Shown here piece by piece: positions 31,991 through 40,941 of a stretch of 50,653 bases of DNA. How positions within the stretch are numbered: position 1 is the stretch's first letter; each line of letters opens with the position of its first letter. A model generated the notes under the pieces. That model saw nothing but the letters and a program-made list of their open reading frames with translations. It made no database searches and was not told the DNA's origin. Both the position numbers and the translations under genes were made by a program. Origin of the DNA: Clostridiales bacterium (GTDB lineage Bacteria; Bacillota; Clostridia; Oscillospirales; Oscillospiraceae); contig JAJUJI010000009.1 in the NCBI GenBank assembly GCA_029265405.1, forward strand, positions 64,001 through 114,653, written 5' to 3'.

Positions 31991-32012
31991 ATGTTTTGTT
32001 GCGTTGTATCGT
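31984..32012 (+). promoter_or_regulatory. Promoter of the GNAT gene
   Basis: TTGACA (31984-31989), 17-nt spacer and TATCGT (32007-32012). The -35 box is shared, base for base apart from one, with the opposing promoter of the PflA-like operon. Confidence 0.6.
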
Positions 32013-32030
32013 ATATGCGCCGCAAAATTA

Positions 32031-32059
32031 GGCGGCGGGTTTTCACCTGCCGCCGTTTT
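32031..32059 (+). terminator. Terminator-like hairpin in the GNAT leader
   Basis: GGCGGCGGGT (32031-32040) pairs with ACCTGCCGCC (32045-32054) around a 4-nt loop with one mismatch and is followed by GTTTTG. It sits between promoter and coding region, so it could attenuate transcription. Confidence 0.5.
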
Positions 32060-32092
32060 GACGCCATATTAAGCCAAAGGATATTTATAGCT

Positions 32093-32599
32093 ATGGTAGA
32101 GATAAAAAGCCGCAAATATAACGTCGGGGAGCTTGAGGATATAGCGCTTTTGTTCGGCTCCGCGCTTGCCGCAGACGAATCCTTAGCCTCGGTCTTTCAA
32201 AACGGACAGGGGCAGACTGAGCGCATGCGGCGCCTTGTGGAGGAGCATTTGAATGAAGGCGAAATCCATACCGCATACGAAAACGGCGCGTTGCTTGCGG
32301 CAGCCCTGTGGAGCCTGCCCTACCGCCGCGCCCCCTCTCCGGCATACGATTTTGAATATCCCGAGCCCTGCTGCAAGCTTTGCCTTATAGCCTCGCGAGA
32401 AAAGGGCATGGGGAGCGCTCTGCTTCGCTTCGCCCTTTTCCGCTATGAAGCCATGCCCCTTCTTACCCTATGCGCGTCACGCTGGCAGTCGGACTATTTC
32501 GCGCGCTTCGGCTTTGAGCCATACAAAAAGACCCCCTCCGGAACCGCAATGCTCAACGGCAGGAAGGCGGCCGATTTGAAAGGCCGCGCAAAATGCTGA
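32093..32599 (+). CDS. GNAT-family acetyltransferase-like protein
   Basis: A 168-aa protein. The acetyl-CoA loop is recognisable as REKGMGSALLRFALF (R/Q-x-x-G-x-G/A type), and the C-terminal SDYFARFGFEPYKK is the usual GNAT beta-bulge region. The N-terminal half (LALLFGSALAADESLASVFQ-like helix and GALLAAALWSLPY strand) fits the fold. The substrate is unknown. The ATG at 32093 has AAAGGA 11 nt upstream; an in-frame start at 31991 would begin before the likely transcription start. It converges with aroQ, leaving only 8 nt. Confidence 0.75.
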   Translation: MVEIKSRKYNVGELEDIALLFGSALAADESLASVFQNGQGQTERMRRLVEEHLNEGEIHTAYENGALLAAALWSLPYRRAPSPAYDFEYPEPCCKLCLIASREKGMGSALLRFALFRYEAMPLLTLCASRWQSDYFARFGFEPYKKTPSGTAMLNGRKAADLKGRAKC

Positions 32600-32607
32600 T
32601 TGAAGCG

Positions 32608-33048
32608 TCAGCCGCTCCTAAGCAGCCTTTCCCTCAGCATGTCCACAGCCTTCAGGTATCCTTCAAAATGCAGGCCCGCCACCGTCCCTATGCAGGCCTC
32701 GGATACGTAGGACAGCCTCCTGTAGGGCTCGCGCTTGGAAATATCCGAAATATGCACCTCCACTGCCGGGAGGCCTACAGCCTTAATTGCGTCGGGTATG
32801 GCTATGCTGGTGTGGGTATACGCGGCGGGATTTATTACGATGCCGTCGTATTTTTCATACGCCTCCTGTATTGCGTCCACGATAGCCCCCTCGTGGTTCG
32901 ACTGGAAAAATACCGCTTCGACTCCGAGCCCGGCGCAATGCCCGGCTATCATTTTTTCAAGGTCCTTCAAGGTTCGGCGGCCGTATATCTCCGGCTCGCG
33001 TATGCCCAGCATATTCAGATTCGGCCCGTTTATAACAAGAATTTTCAT
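32608..33048 (-). CDS. aroQ: 3-dehydroquinate dehydratase, type II
   Basis: A 146-aa type II enzyme. The catalytic region NGPNLNMLGIREPEIYG (flexible-loop arginine and tyrosine), FFQSNHEGAIVDAIQEA, VINPAAYTHTSIAIPDAI and VEVHISDISKREPYRR are all intact. It converts 3-dehydroquinate to 3-dehydroshikimate. The ATG overlaps the aroE-aroK stop by 4 nt (ATGA), indicating coupled translation. It is the last gene of the aromatic operon; no terminator is visible before the convergent GNAT gene 8 nt away. Confidence 0.97.
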   Translation of the reverse strand: MKILVINGPNLNMLGIREPEIYGRRTLKDLEKMIAGHCAGLGVEAVFFQSNHEGAIVDAIQEAYEKYDGIVINPAAYTHTSIAIPDAIKAVGLPAVEVHISDISKREPYRRLSYVSEACIGTVAGLHFEGYLKAVDMLRERLLRSG

Positions 33049-34262
33049 AATTCAAGCTCCTTTTTTATCCTCAAAGCCGTATCCGATGGCGAATCGTTGT
33101 AAAACCTGTATTCGCTCCAGGCTTCGTAAAGCGGCTTTCTCGCCCGATAAAGCCCCTCCACCCCCACGGCTTGGGACAGGGGCCTCCCCTCGGTGGCAAG
33201 CCTTCCGAGATCGCAGTCTATAAGCACGATAATGCTGTTCTGCCGCAGCAAGTCCCTGTTTTCCGGAACTGTCACGACACCCCCGCCTGTGGCGACTACG
33301 GCGCCGCTTTTTTTGCCGGCCTCTTTCAGGATCTCCGTTTCCAGCCTTCTGAAGCGCTCCTCGCCCCAGCGGGTAAATATAGCGGATATATCCATTCCGG
33401 CGGTTCTCTCAACAAGAGCGTCGGTGTCGATGAATTCGCGGCCCGTCAGCTCGGCCAGACATTTTCCCACCGCCGACTTGCCGCTGCCCGGCATGCCGAT
33501 TAAAGCGATGTTTTTCGTTTTTTTATCCAGAAGCCCTGTTATCTCTTCTATTTTGTCCGAGCTTATCTCCGCGCCTGTAAAAAGCTCAGCCGCCGCCTTC
33601 GCCTGGGCAACCAGCATGAGCAGCCCGTTGCGGCAGGGGATGCCCAATGCTTCAGCCTGCAGCAGCAGCTTTGTTCTCGCAGGATTGTATATAACGTCCA
33701 GAACCAGCCGGCAAGCGGGAAAGCGGCTCAAATCCAGCGGCGATACTCCGGTATCGGGGTACATGCCGACCGGCGTCGCGTTCACAATCAGCCCGGCGTC
33801 GGAATGCTCGTAAACGCTTGCATAGTTCAGCGTTCCCGAGCGCGATACCGTCAGCACCGGGCCCGCTCCGCGGCTTTTCAGGACTGCGCAGACTGTTCTG
33901 GAGGCCCCGCCGCTGCCCAAAACCAGCGCTTTCTTTCCCGAAATGCAGGCGTCTCCCAAAAGAGCCTCAAAGCCGTAAAAGTCGGTATTGTCGCCGTAAA
34001 GGGAGCCGTCCTTGAGGCGAAGAACGGTATTGACGCTGCCGAGCTCCTTTGCCCGGGAGGACAGCGCGGTGCAGTATTTGGCTATTTCCAGCTTGTAGGG
34101 TATCGTCACGTTGAAGCCGTCAAGCCCTCCGTTCTGGACGAAGTCCCCGAGCTGCTCCGGCTTGAGCGGGTAAAGCTTGTATTCGTAGTCCCCGAGCAGG
34201 CTGTGTATCAGCGGCGAGAAGCTGTGCTCGAGCCGCTCTCCTATCAATCCGAAACGCTTCAT
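33045..34262 (-). CDS. aroE-aroK: Shikimate dehydrogenase-shikimate kinase fusion
   Basis: A 405-aa bifunctional protein. Residues 1-~245 are shikimate dehydrogenase: EHSFSPLIHSLL, NVTIPYK with catalytic K57, YGDNTDFYGF with D94, and the NADP loop VLGSGGASRTV. Residues ~250-405 are shikimate kinase: Walker A GMPGSGKSAVG (256-263 core), EFIDTDALVE, TRWGEERFRRLE and VATGGGVV. It thus performs two steps that flank each other, 3-dehydroshikimate to shikimate to shikimate-3-phosphate. Both active sites look complete. It overlaps both neighbours by 4 nt. Confidence 0.95.
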   Translation of the reverse strand: MKRFGLIGERLEHSFSPLIHSLLGDYEYKLYPLKPEQLGDFVQNGGLDGFNVTIPYKLEIAKYCTALSSRAKELGSVNTVLRLKDGSLYGDNTDFYGFEALLGDACISGKKALVLGSGGASRTVCAVLKSRGAGPVLTVSRSGTLNYASVYEHSDAGLIVNATPVGMYPDTGVSPLDLSRFPACRLVLDVIYNPARTKLLLQAEALGIPCRNGLLMLVAQAKAAAELFTGAEISSDKIEEITGLLDKKTKNIALIGMPGSGKSAVGKCLAELTGREFIDTDALVERTAGMDISAIFTRWGEERFRRLETEILKEAGKKSGAVVATGGGVVTVPENRDLLRQNSIIVLIDCDLGRLATEGRPLSQAVGVEGLYRARKPLYEAWSEYRFYNDSPSDTALRIKKELEL

Positions 34263-35401
34263 ACGATTTCCGAATAGCTGCCCAGATATTTCATCGACAG
34301 GCAGAGGCCGTCTATATCGTTGAATATTTCTATGAATTCCTCCGAATACACCGAGGTTTCCAGATCGAAGTAAAACATGAACTCAAAATCGCTGTTCGGA
34401 AGCGGCCGGCTCTCCAGCTTTATCAGGTTTATTCCCAGGGCGAAAAACCTTGACAGCGCCATATAAAGCGAGCCGGGCCTGTGGGGCAGCGTCATCATTA
34501 CGCTGGTCTTGTCCGCGCCGGGGTAGATTTCAAGCTCCTTTGAAATGCATATGAACCTTGTGTAGTTGCTGCCCTGGTCCTGCACGGACTCCTTAAGGCA
34601 GTCCAAGCCGTATATCGCGGCGCATTCGCGCGAGGAAAGGGCCGCGGCGTCCCTGCGGCCCGATTCAAAGACCAGCCTCGCCGCCTCGGCGGTATTCTCG
34701 CAGGCCGTGACCTTTACGTTTCCCAGCGACTTTATAAACTCGGCGCACTGGGCTATCGCCTGCTCGTGCGAGTATATTTCCTTGATATCGCCTAAAGACG
34801 CGCCCCTGTTTGCAAGCAGGCAATGATCCACCTTTACGCGGACGCTGCGAACGATGCTGAAATCGTATTTCATCATCAAATCATATATTATATTCACCGA
34901 GCCGGCGGTGCTGTTTTCCAGGGGCAGCACGCCGTACCGGCAAAGGCCCTGCTTGATTGCGGAAAACACCCCCTCGAAGGTGCGCACATAGACGAGGTTT
35001 GGCGCTTTGAAAAGCCTTTCGGCCGCCTGCTGCGAATACGCGCCCTCCACTCCCTGAACGGCAACCGTGGGCCTTGCCGGAAACTCCTTTTCCGTTTCCT
35101 CAAGCGCCCTTATTATTCTCCTTTTCAGCTCGCTGTCCGGAGCGTTCAGCTTGCGCTGATAGGCCCGGCTCAGCTCGAAGAGAAGCGAGTACAGGGAATC
35201 GGTATAGGTGGCCAGAGCCGGCCCGGCCAATTCGGCTATCCTTACACGTTTTTCCCTCTCGCGCTGCGGATCGTAGATGGGCAAGCCTCTCCTATGCTTA
35301 TGCCCGGCAAGCTCCGCGGAAATATTCATGCGTTCTATGAACAGCCGTGTCAGCTCGCCGTCTATTTCGTCTATTCTTGCCCTGCATTCCTGAAAATCCA
35401 T
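34259..35401 (-). CDS. pheA: Bifunctional chorismate mutase-prephenate dehydratase
   Basis: A 380-aa P-protein. The N-terminal AroQ-type chorismate mutase spans about residues 1-85 (CRARIDEIDGELTRLFIERM, AGHKHRRGLPIYDPQRE). The dehydratase spans ~110-290 (VAVQGVEGAYSQQAAERLF, LPLENSTAGSVNIIYDLM, NYTRFICIS). A C-terminal ACT domain (SVMMTLPHRPGSLYMALSRF, NLIKLESRPLPNSDFEFMFY) normally gives feedback inhibition by phenylalanine. It makes phenylpyruvate from chorismate. It starts 64 nt after aroC and overlaps aroE-aroK by 4 nt. Confidence 0.96.
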   Translation of the reverse strand: MDFQECRARIDEIDGELTRLFIERMNISAELAGHKHRRGLPIYDPQREREKRVRIAELAGPALATYTDSLYSLLFELSRAYQRKLNAPDSELKRRIIRALEETEKEFPARPTVAVQGVEGAYSQQAAERLFKAPNLVYVRTFEGVFSAIKQGLCRYGVLPLENSTAGSVNIIYDLMMKYDFSIVRSVRVKVDHCLLANRGASLGDIKEIYSHEQAIAQCAEFIKSLGNVKVTACENTAEAARLVFESGRRDAAALSSRECAAIYGLDCLKESVQDQGSNYTRFICISKELEIYPGADKTSVMMTLPHRPGSLYMALSRFFALGINLIKLESRPLPNSDFEFMFYFDLETSVYSEEFIEIFNDIDGLCLSMKYLGSYSEIV

Positions 35402-35465
35402 AACTGCCTCCTTGCCTGTCGGCGCGGAATAGGCTGCCGGAGCCTGCGCCGCAGTGATATTTCCA

Positions 35466-36569
35466 TCAATTTGCCCTTGAGATAAACGCCGCCCCCGAGT
35501 CCAGCAGCGCGTCGTAAACCGCTATTGCGGCGGCCGCCTCCACGCATGGGACCGCTCTGAGCGCAACGCAGGGGTCGTGCCTCCCGCGCACCTCGATATA
35601 CGTTTCCTGCATGCGCGAAAAGCTCACCGTCCTTTGCTTTTTCCCTATGGATGGCGTAGGCTTGAACGCTACGCGGAATATCACCGGCATGCCCGAGGAT
35701 ATTCCGCCGAGTATCCCTCCGTGATTGTTGGTCGCCGTTGCTATCCTACCGCCTTCAATAATGAAAGGGTCGTTATTTTCGCTGCCCTTCATTCCGCTGC
35801 CGTCGAAGCCGCTGCCGAATTCTATGCCCTTGACGGCCGGAATGGCAAAGGCGGCGGCGGCTATTCTGTTTTCAAGCCCGTCGAACATAGGCTCCCCGAT
35901 CCCGGCGGGCAGGCCCAAGACCGCGCATTCCACAACCCCGCCCACCGAATCGGACTCTTGCCTTGCCTTTTCTATAAGGCGGCGCATTTCTAAGCCGGCC
36001 TCGGAGTCCAGGGTCTCCGGGAAATTGCCGCGAGCGGCATGGAAATCTTCGGCGCAGACTTTTACCGGATCGAAGCGTCTGTCCTTCACGCCGCCTATGC
36101 GCTCAATATGAGCTCCGACTTGCACCCCCATTTCCCGCAAAAGCTGGATGCAGACGCCGCCTGCTATGCAAAGCGGAGCCGTCAGCCGCCCTGAGAAGTG
36201 CCCTCCCCCGCTTTTATCCTGGGCTCCGCCGTATTTCGCCTCGGCTGTGAAATCGGCGTGCCCGGGCCTCGGCGTGTCCGCCAGCGCCGCATAATCGCCG
36301 GGGCGCATGTCGCTGTTTTTTATCAGCGCCGCCAGCGGCGCCCCGCAGAGCCGCCCTTCCCTTATGCCGGACAGCAGCTCCACATCGTCAGCCTCCCCGC
36401 GCGGAGTGCTCAGCGCGCCGCCCGGCGCCCGCCTTTTCATAAAGTCTCGCAGCTCGTCGAGATCTATGGCGCGTCCCGCGGGAAGGCCGTCTATCACCAC
36501 GCCTACGGCAGCCGAATGTGACTGCCCGAAGATCGAAATCCTGATGTTTTTTCCGTAAACCGAACCCAT
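35466..36569 (-). CDS. aroC: Chorismate synthase
   Basis: A 367-aa FMN-dependent synthase. Diagnostic phrases are FGQSHSAAVGVVIDGLPAG, RRAPGGALSTPRGEAD, DKSGGGHFSGRLTAPLCIAGG, ATNNHGGILGGISSGMPV and GRHDPCVALRAVPCVEAAAA. It converts 5-enolpyruvylshikimate-3-phosphate to chorismate, the branch point for aromatic amino acids and folate. The ATG at 36569 has GGGGTG just upstream. Gaps of 46 and 64 nt to aroA and pheA fit one operon. Confidence 0.97.
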   Translation of the reverse strand: MGSVYGKNIRISIFGQSHSAAVGVVIDGLPAGRAIDLDELRDFMKRRAPGGALSTPRGEADDVELLSGIREGRLCGAPLAALIKNSDMRPGDYAALADTPRPGHADFTAEAKYGGAQDKSGGGHFSGRLTAPLCIAGGVCIQLLREMGVQVGAHIERIGGVKDRRFDPVKVCAEDFHAARGNFPETLDSEAGLEMRRLIEKARQESDSVGGVVECAVLGLPAGIGEPMFDGLENRIAAAAFAIPAVKGIEFGSGFDGSGMKGSENNDPFIIEGGRIATATNNHGGILGGISSGMPVIFRVAFKPTPSIGKKQRTVSFSRMQETYIEVRGRHDPCVALRAVPCVEAAAAIAVYDALLDSGAAFISRAN

Positions 36570-36615
36570 AACGCACCCCGTAATCCTTCTAAACGCCTGC
36601 TTTTACTTAAACTTA

Positions 36616-37890
36616 TCAATATGCTTCCGCAATTTCCGCTCCCAGCTTTTTGAGGTCGTCGAAAAACGCCGGGTAGGATTTTGCGACGGCTTCCGCCCCC
36701 CTCACGACTACCGGCCCGTCGCAAACAACCGCTGCGGAGGCCGCCAGCATCGCTATCCGGTGGTCGTTGAACGAGTCCACCGTACCCCCGCGAAGCTTTC
36801 CTTTGCCCCTTATTATCAGCCCGTCTTCCGTTTCCTCAGCTTCTCCCCCAAGCCCGTTTATTGCTGCCGCGACCGTCCTGAGCCTGTCGCTCTCTTTATA
36901 CCTCAGGCGCCGGGCATTGTATATGACCGTCTCGCCCTCCGCCCCGGCAGCCGCCACCGCGATAGCCGGAACAAGGTCCGGAATATCGGAGGCGTCCACG
37001 CTTATGCCCCTGAGCCCGCTTCCGGAAGCGGAAATCTCATCGCCTGATTCTTTTATTTCCGCCCCGAAGCTTGAGAGTATCCGGCATATTTCCCTATCGC
37101 CCTGTACGGATCCCGGGTCAAGGCCCCTTACGGATACCGGGCCGCCGCCCGCGGCGCCGGCGGCAAGCCAGAACGCCGCGTTAGACCAATCGCCCTCAAC
37201 CGAAAGGATTTTTTCGCCTACCGAGCCGCACCGCCTGCACCCCGGCACCTTTATCCTCCCGGACTCAAGCCTCATATCCAGCCCGAATACGCGCAGAGCC
37301 GAAAGAGTCGCCTCTATATACCCCTTCGACTCGATCGGTCCTGCGACGGCGATCTCGCTGTCCCCTTCAAGCAGAGGCAAAGCGAAAAGCAGCCCCGATA
37401 TGTACTGTGAGGATATGTCGCCCCTAAGCCTGTATACGCCCGGAAGCAGCCTGCCGCCGGTTGTCATTTCCGCCGTTCCTTTTCCCGATATGACGGCGCC
37501 ATGCTCCTCCAGCGCTCCGAACAGCTCGTCCATGGGCCGCTGCGGCAGTCTTCCCCCGAGTCTGAAAACCGAAGGTCGCCCCAGAGCGCAGGCCGCCGGC
37601 AGCAGAAAGCGGTATGTCGAGCCACTCTCTCCGCAGTCGAGGATAGGGCTCCCGTCCTTTTGGAAGTCCATCCGCTCGGCAAAATAACCGTACGGCTGCC
37701 TGATAAGCCTGCTCCCCAGAGCCCTGAGGCAGCCCACCGTCGCCTGTATGTCCTCCGACACGGCGGCGCAGTTTATCCTTGTCCTATCCCCGTAAAGCGA
37801 CGCGCCGATCAAAAGCCTGTGGGCGTGCGTTTTTGACGGTATGGCGTCTATCGTCCCGGCCAGTTTCGCGGGATACACGGCAGCAATCAT
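36616..37890 (-). CDS. aroA: 3-phosphoshikimate 1-carboxyvinyltransferase (EPSP synthase)
   Basis: About 424 aa. PSKTHAHRLLIGASLYG, FGLRMxxxSGRIK-type linker, DWSNAAFWLAAGA, LRYKESDRLRTVAAAINGLGG and SFNDHRIAMLAASAAV mark the enzyme; the usual KS(K/R)S variation KTHAHR and the GESGSTYRFLLP phosphate loop are visible. It adds phosphoenolpyruvate to shikimate-3-phosphate. The ATG at 37890 (MIAAVYPAKLAG) has GGAAGG about 8 nt upstream; an in-frame start at 37995 would overlap aroB and add residues foreign to the family. Confidence 0.96.
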   Translation of the reverse strand: MIAAVYPAKLAGTIDAIPSKTHAHRLLIGASLYGDRTRINCAAVSEDIQATVGCLRALGSRLIRQPYGYFAERMDFQKDGSPILDCGESGSTYRFLLPAACALGRPSVFRLGGRLPQRPMDELFGALEEHGAVISGKGTAEMTTGGRLLPGVYRLRGDISSQYISGLLFALPLLEGDSEIAVAGPIESKGYIEATLSALRVFGLDMRLESGRIKVPGCRRCGSVGEKILSVEGDWSNAAFWLAAGAAGGGPVSVRGLDPGSVQGDREICRILSSFGAEIKESGDEISASGSGLRGISVDASDIPDLVPAIAVAAAGAEGETVIYNARRLRYKESDRLRTVAAAINGLGGEAEETEDGLIIRGKGKLRGGTVDSFNDHRIAMLAASAAVVCDGPVVVRGAEAVAKSYPAFFDDLKKLGAEIAEAY

Positions 37891-37951
37891 CGAAAAATCC
37901 TTCCATTCTATCCTGTGTTTGATTTCGTCTTTAAAGCTGCGCCTTTCGACA

Positions 37952-39010
37952 TCAGGGACGCAGGCCCAGCTCCAGCAGCCGTCTTGCCTCGTCAAGGTCG
38001 AAGGTTTTCAGGACGCAGACTCCTACAGACTGTGGAATAACGAGGGTCAGCCCCCGCGCGTCCCTCTTTTTATCCGCCAGCATAGCGGAAAACAGCTCCC
38101 CGGCCTCAAGCTCCGTGCTGTCGGGCAGGGCGTAAAGCTCAAGCAGCCCGTACAATACGTCAAGGCAGTCCTTCCCGCATAAGCCCTTTCTTACGGCGGC
38201 CCTTGTTATAACCGCCATCCCCATCGCCACCGCCCTGCCGTGCGAAACCGCATAGCCGCTGCATTTTTCAACGGCGTGGCCCACGGTATGCCCGAAATTC
38301 AAGAGCCTCCTGGGGCCGGCCTCCCTCTCATCGGCCTCGACTATGCCGCTTTTAATCTCAACGCAACGGGCTATTATTTCCTCAAGCTCAGCGTTCTTTC
38401 CCTTCAGCTTCTCAAGCAGTTTCCCGTCGCAGATCATGCCGTATTTAATAGCCTCGGCCCAGCCGTCGGCCATATGCTCCGCAGACAGGGTATCCAGGGC
38501 GCTGACATCGCAGACGACGAGCTCCGGCTGCCAGAAGGCGCCGGCCAGATTTTTGCCGGCCTTCAAGTCTATCCCCGTCTTGCCTCCCACGGAAGAATCC
38601 ACAGCCGCCAAAAGAGTTGTCGGAAGCTGGGCATAGGCTATGCCCCTCAGATATGTTGCCGCCGCAAAGCCGGCTAAATCTCCCGTCACTCCGCCTCCAA
38701 GGGCAAACACCGCATCCGTTCGGGTCAGCCCGCTTTCCGCTAAAAATTCCAATATACTTGCATAGGTTTCCGCGTTTTTTGAGCGCTCCCCGGCCGGAAA
38801 CACAAACTTGACCGTATTAAAGCCGTATCTTTGCAGCGACTCGGCCAGCCTTTCCGAATAAAGCCCGTCCACCCCGCTGTCCGTCACTATGGCCGCCGTG
38901 CAAGGCGCAATTGCGCCGGACGCCAGCCTGCCCGCCTCGTCCAGCAGGCCGCGCCCTATAAAGACCTCGTAGCTCTTCCTCGGAGCATTTACATTTATGC
39001 TTCCATTCAT
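37952..39010 (-). CDS. aroB: 3-dehydroquinate synthase
   Basis: A 352-aa AroB. PAGERSKNAETYASILEFL, ALGGGVTGDLAGFAAATYLRG, QLPTTLLAAVDSSVGGKTGI, AEAIKYGMI and RRLLNFGHTVGHAVEK provide the NAD-binding and zinc-coordinating residues. It cyclises DAHP to 3-dehydroquinate. The gene overlaps tyrA by 4 nt and precedes aroA by about 60 nt. Confidence 0.97.
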   Translation of the reverse strand: MNGSINVNAPRKSYEVFIGRGLLDEAGRLASGAIAPCTAAIVTDSGVDGLYSERLAESLQRYGFNTVKFVFPAGERSKNAETYASILEFLAESGLTRTDAVFALGGGVTGDLAGFAAATYLRGIAYAQLPTTLLAAVDSSVGGKTGIDLKAGKNLAGAFWQPELVVCDVSALDTLSAEHMADGWAEAIKYGMICDGKLLEKLKGKNAELEEIIARCVEIKSGIVEADEREAGPRRLLNFGHTVGHAVEKCSGYAVSHGRAVAMGMAVITRAAVRKGLCGKDCLDVLYGLLELYALPDSTELEAGELFSAMLADKKRDARGLTLVIPQSVGVCVLKTFDLDEARRLLELGLRP

Positions 39011-39852
39011 CCGTCCACCTCATGCTTCCTGCGTCTGCCCTCGTCCAGCAGGCCGCGCAGCCTCGCCGCGTCGCCCTCCGCCAAAGCGGTGCGATATTCG
39101 CTTAGCGAGCGGATGAAAATGTCCAGCTCCCTGAGCAGATTATCGCTGTTTTCAAGGAAAAGAGCAGTCCACATGTCCGGGTCCAGCCAGGCGACGCGGG
39201 TCAGGTCCCTGTAGCTGCCCGCGGAAAAGCCCTTGTGCCTGCCCGCCGTCGGACTTTTGATGAACGCATTCGACACAACGTGGGCCATCTGGGAGGTAAA
39301 GGCTATTATTTCGTCGTGCTTCTCCGCGGTCGTGATGGAAACCGAGCTGAAGCCCGCGGGCTGCACCAGCCTTTTTATCCTGTCGAGCAGGGCTATATCA
39401 TCGTCCGCCTCGGGGACGGCCACCATGCACGCCCCTTCAAAGAGCTTTTCGCTGGAGGCGGCAAAGCCGGAACGGTGCGTGCCCGCCATGGGGTGCCCCC
39501 CCGCGAAGGTAAAGCCGTATTTCCGGGCCAGGGCAAAGCCGGCGGCGCATACCCGGCGCTTTGTGCCGCAGCAATCCATGACCAGAGCGCTTTTAGGGAC
39601 GAGCGGCGCAATTTCCTCAAGGTAACTAATAGTTGCTTCCGGGTAAAGGGCTATAAGGATCAGGTCGCATTCCCTAATCGTATCGGCGCTCAGCTCTCCG
39701 TCTATCGCTCCTGATATTTTCGCTATCTCCGTAACCTGCCTGCTCCTGTTGAAGCCGTAGACCGTTGCGCCGGCGTTTCTCTTGTACGCCTTTGCAAGCG
39801 AGCCCCCTATCAGCCCCAGACCCGCTATCCCAACCGTAAGTTTATTTTCCAT
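39007..39852 (-). CDS. tyrA: Prephenate dehydrogenase
   Basis: A 281-aa enzyme. The N-terminal dinucleotide-binding motif GIAGLGLIGGSLAKAYKR, FNRS cofactor loop, CCGTKRRV, GGHPMAGTHRSGF (catalytic His region) and AFTSQMAHVVSNAFI identify TyrA. It oxidises prephenate to 4-hydroxyphenylpyruvate. There is no chorismate mutase domain here, which pheA supplies, and no C-terminal ACT domain, so feedback by tyrosine is not obvious from this protein. Confidence 0.95.
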   Translation of the reverse strand: MENKLTVGIAGLGLIGGSLAKAYKRNAGATVYGFNRSRQVTEIAKISGAIDGELSADTIRECDLILIALYPEATISYLEEIAPLVPKSALVMDCCGTKRRVCAAGFALARKYGFTFAGGHPMAGTHRSGFAASSEKLFEGACMVAVPEADDDIALLDRIKRLVQPAGFSSVSITTAEKHDEIIAFTSQMAHVVSNAFIKSPTAGRHKGFSAGSYRDLTRVAWLDPDMWTALFLENSDNLLRELDIFIRSLSEYRTALAEGDAARLRGLLDEGRRRKHEVDG

Positions 39853-39897
39853 TCGATACTCTCCCCCTGCCGCAGGCGTTTATAATCCCGTTACGGC

Positions 39898-40899
39898 TTA
39901 TGATAAGGCCTCCCTTACCTTCATGACCCTTTTGGCCACCCTGTCGAACTGCTCCGGCGTCAGCGACTGCGCCCCGTCGCAGAGGGCGCGCTCGGGGTCG
40001 TTGTGCACCTCAATCATTACGCCGTCGGCTCCGGAGGCGGCTGCCGCAAGCGACATGGACTCCACCAGCCGCGAAATGCCGGTCGCGTGGCTCGGGTCTA
40101 CGATGACAGGCAGATGAGTCAGTTCGTGGAGCATGGGTACGGCGGACAGGTCCAGGGTATTGCGGGTATAGGTTTCAAAGGTGCGTATGCCCCTCTCGCA
40201 GAGTATCACGCGCTCGTTTCCGCCGGCCATAATGTACTCTGCGCTCATGAGCAGCTCCTTGAGGTTGTTGGCAAGGCCCCGCTTGAGCAGTATAGGCTTG
40301 TCGGTTTTTCCCAAGGCCTTGAGCAGGTCAAAATTTTGCATATTTCTCGCGCCCACCTGGATAAGGTCCACATCCCTGAACAGCTCTATGTCGTTGATAT
40401 TCATTATTTCCGAAACTATGGGGAGCCCTGTCTCCCGCTTCGCCTCAAGCAGCAGCTCTATTCCGTCAGCCTTAAGGCCCTGGAAATCATAGGGCGAAGT
40501 GCGCGGCTTGAAAGCGCCGCCTCTTAAAAGCTTCGCGCCGGAAGCCTTCACGGCCTTAGCTACCGCCATTACCTGCTCCCGCGTCTCGACAGAGCAGGGC
40601 CCGGCAATGATGGCAAAATTGCCGCCCCCTATTTTCACCCCTCCAACGTCTACAACGGAATCCTCGGTATGGAACTTGCGGTTTGCGTTTTTAAAAGGCT
40701 CGCTAATCCGCTTGACTGATTCAATTATAGACAGACTCTCCAGCAGCTCAATATCCACCTTGCTTGTATCCCCTATCAGCCCTATAATGGTCTTGTATTT
40801 TCCCTCCGAGATATGCACCTCAAGCCCCATATTTTTGAACCATTCGCATAGGCTGTCCCTCTGCTGCTTTGTGGCGCCCTGCTTCAATACCGCAATCAT
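39898..40899 (-). CDS. aroF: 3-deoxy-7-phosphoheptulonate synthase (DAHP synthase)
   Basis: A 333-aa type I-beta DAHP synthase. Residues 1-68 form a ferredoxin-like regulatory domain (GLEVHISEGKYKTIIGLIGD). The barrel follows with IIAGPCSVETREQ, RGGAFKPRTSPYDFQG, LPIVSEIMN, QVGARNMQNFDLL, KPILLKRGL, ILCERGIRTFE and PVIVDPSHATG. It condenses phosphoenolpyruvate and erythrose-4-phosphate, the entry step of the pathway. The ATG has GGAG 9 nt upstream. It is the first structural gene of the operon, directly behind the attenuator-like leader. Confidence 0.97.
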   Translation of the reverse strand: MIAVLKQGATKQQRDSLCEWFKNMGLEVHISEGKYKTIIGLIGDTSKVDIELLESLSIIESVKRISEPFKNANRKFHTEDSVVDVGGVKIGGGNFAIIAGPCSVETREQVMAVAKAVKASGAKLLRGGAFKPRTSPYDFQGLKADGIELLLEAKRETGLPIVSEIMNINDIELFRDVDLIQVGARNMQNFDLLKALGKTDKPILLKRGLANNLKELLMSAEYIMAGGNERVILCERGIRTFETYTRNTLDLSAVPMLHELTHLPVIVDPSHATGISRLVESMSLAAAASGADGVMIEVHNDPERALCDGAQSLTPEQFDRVAKRVMKVREALS

Positions 40900-40941
40900 G
40901 ATTCACCGCTCCAATCCATTATACAAAATAAAAGCTAAATA

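Noticed and set aside
36767-37687. 306-codon plus-strand ORF
   Set aside because: Serine/proline-rich antisense frame of aroA with no motifs.
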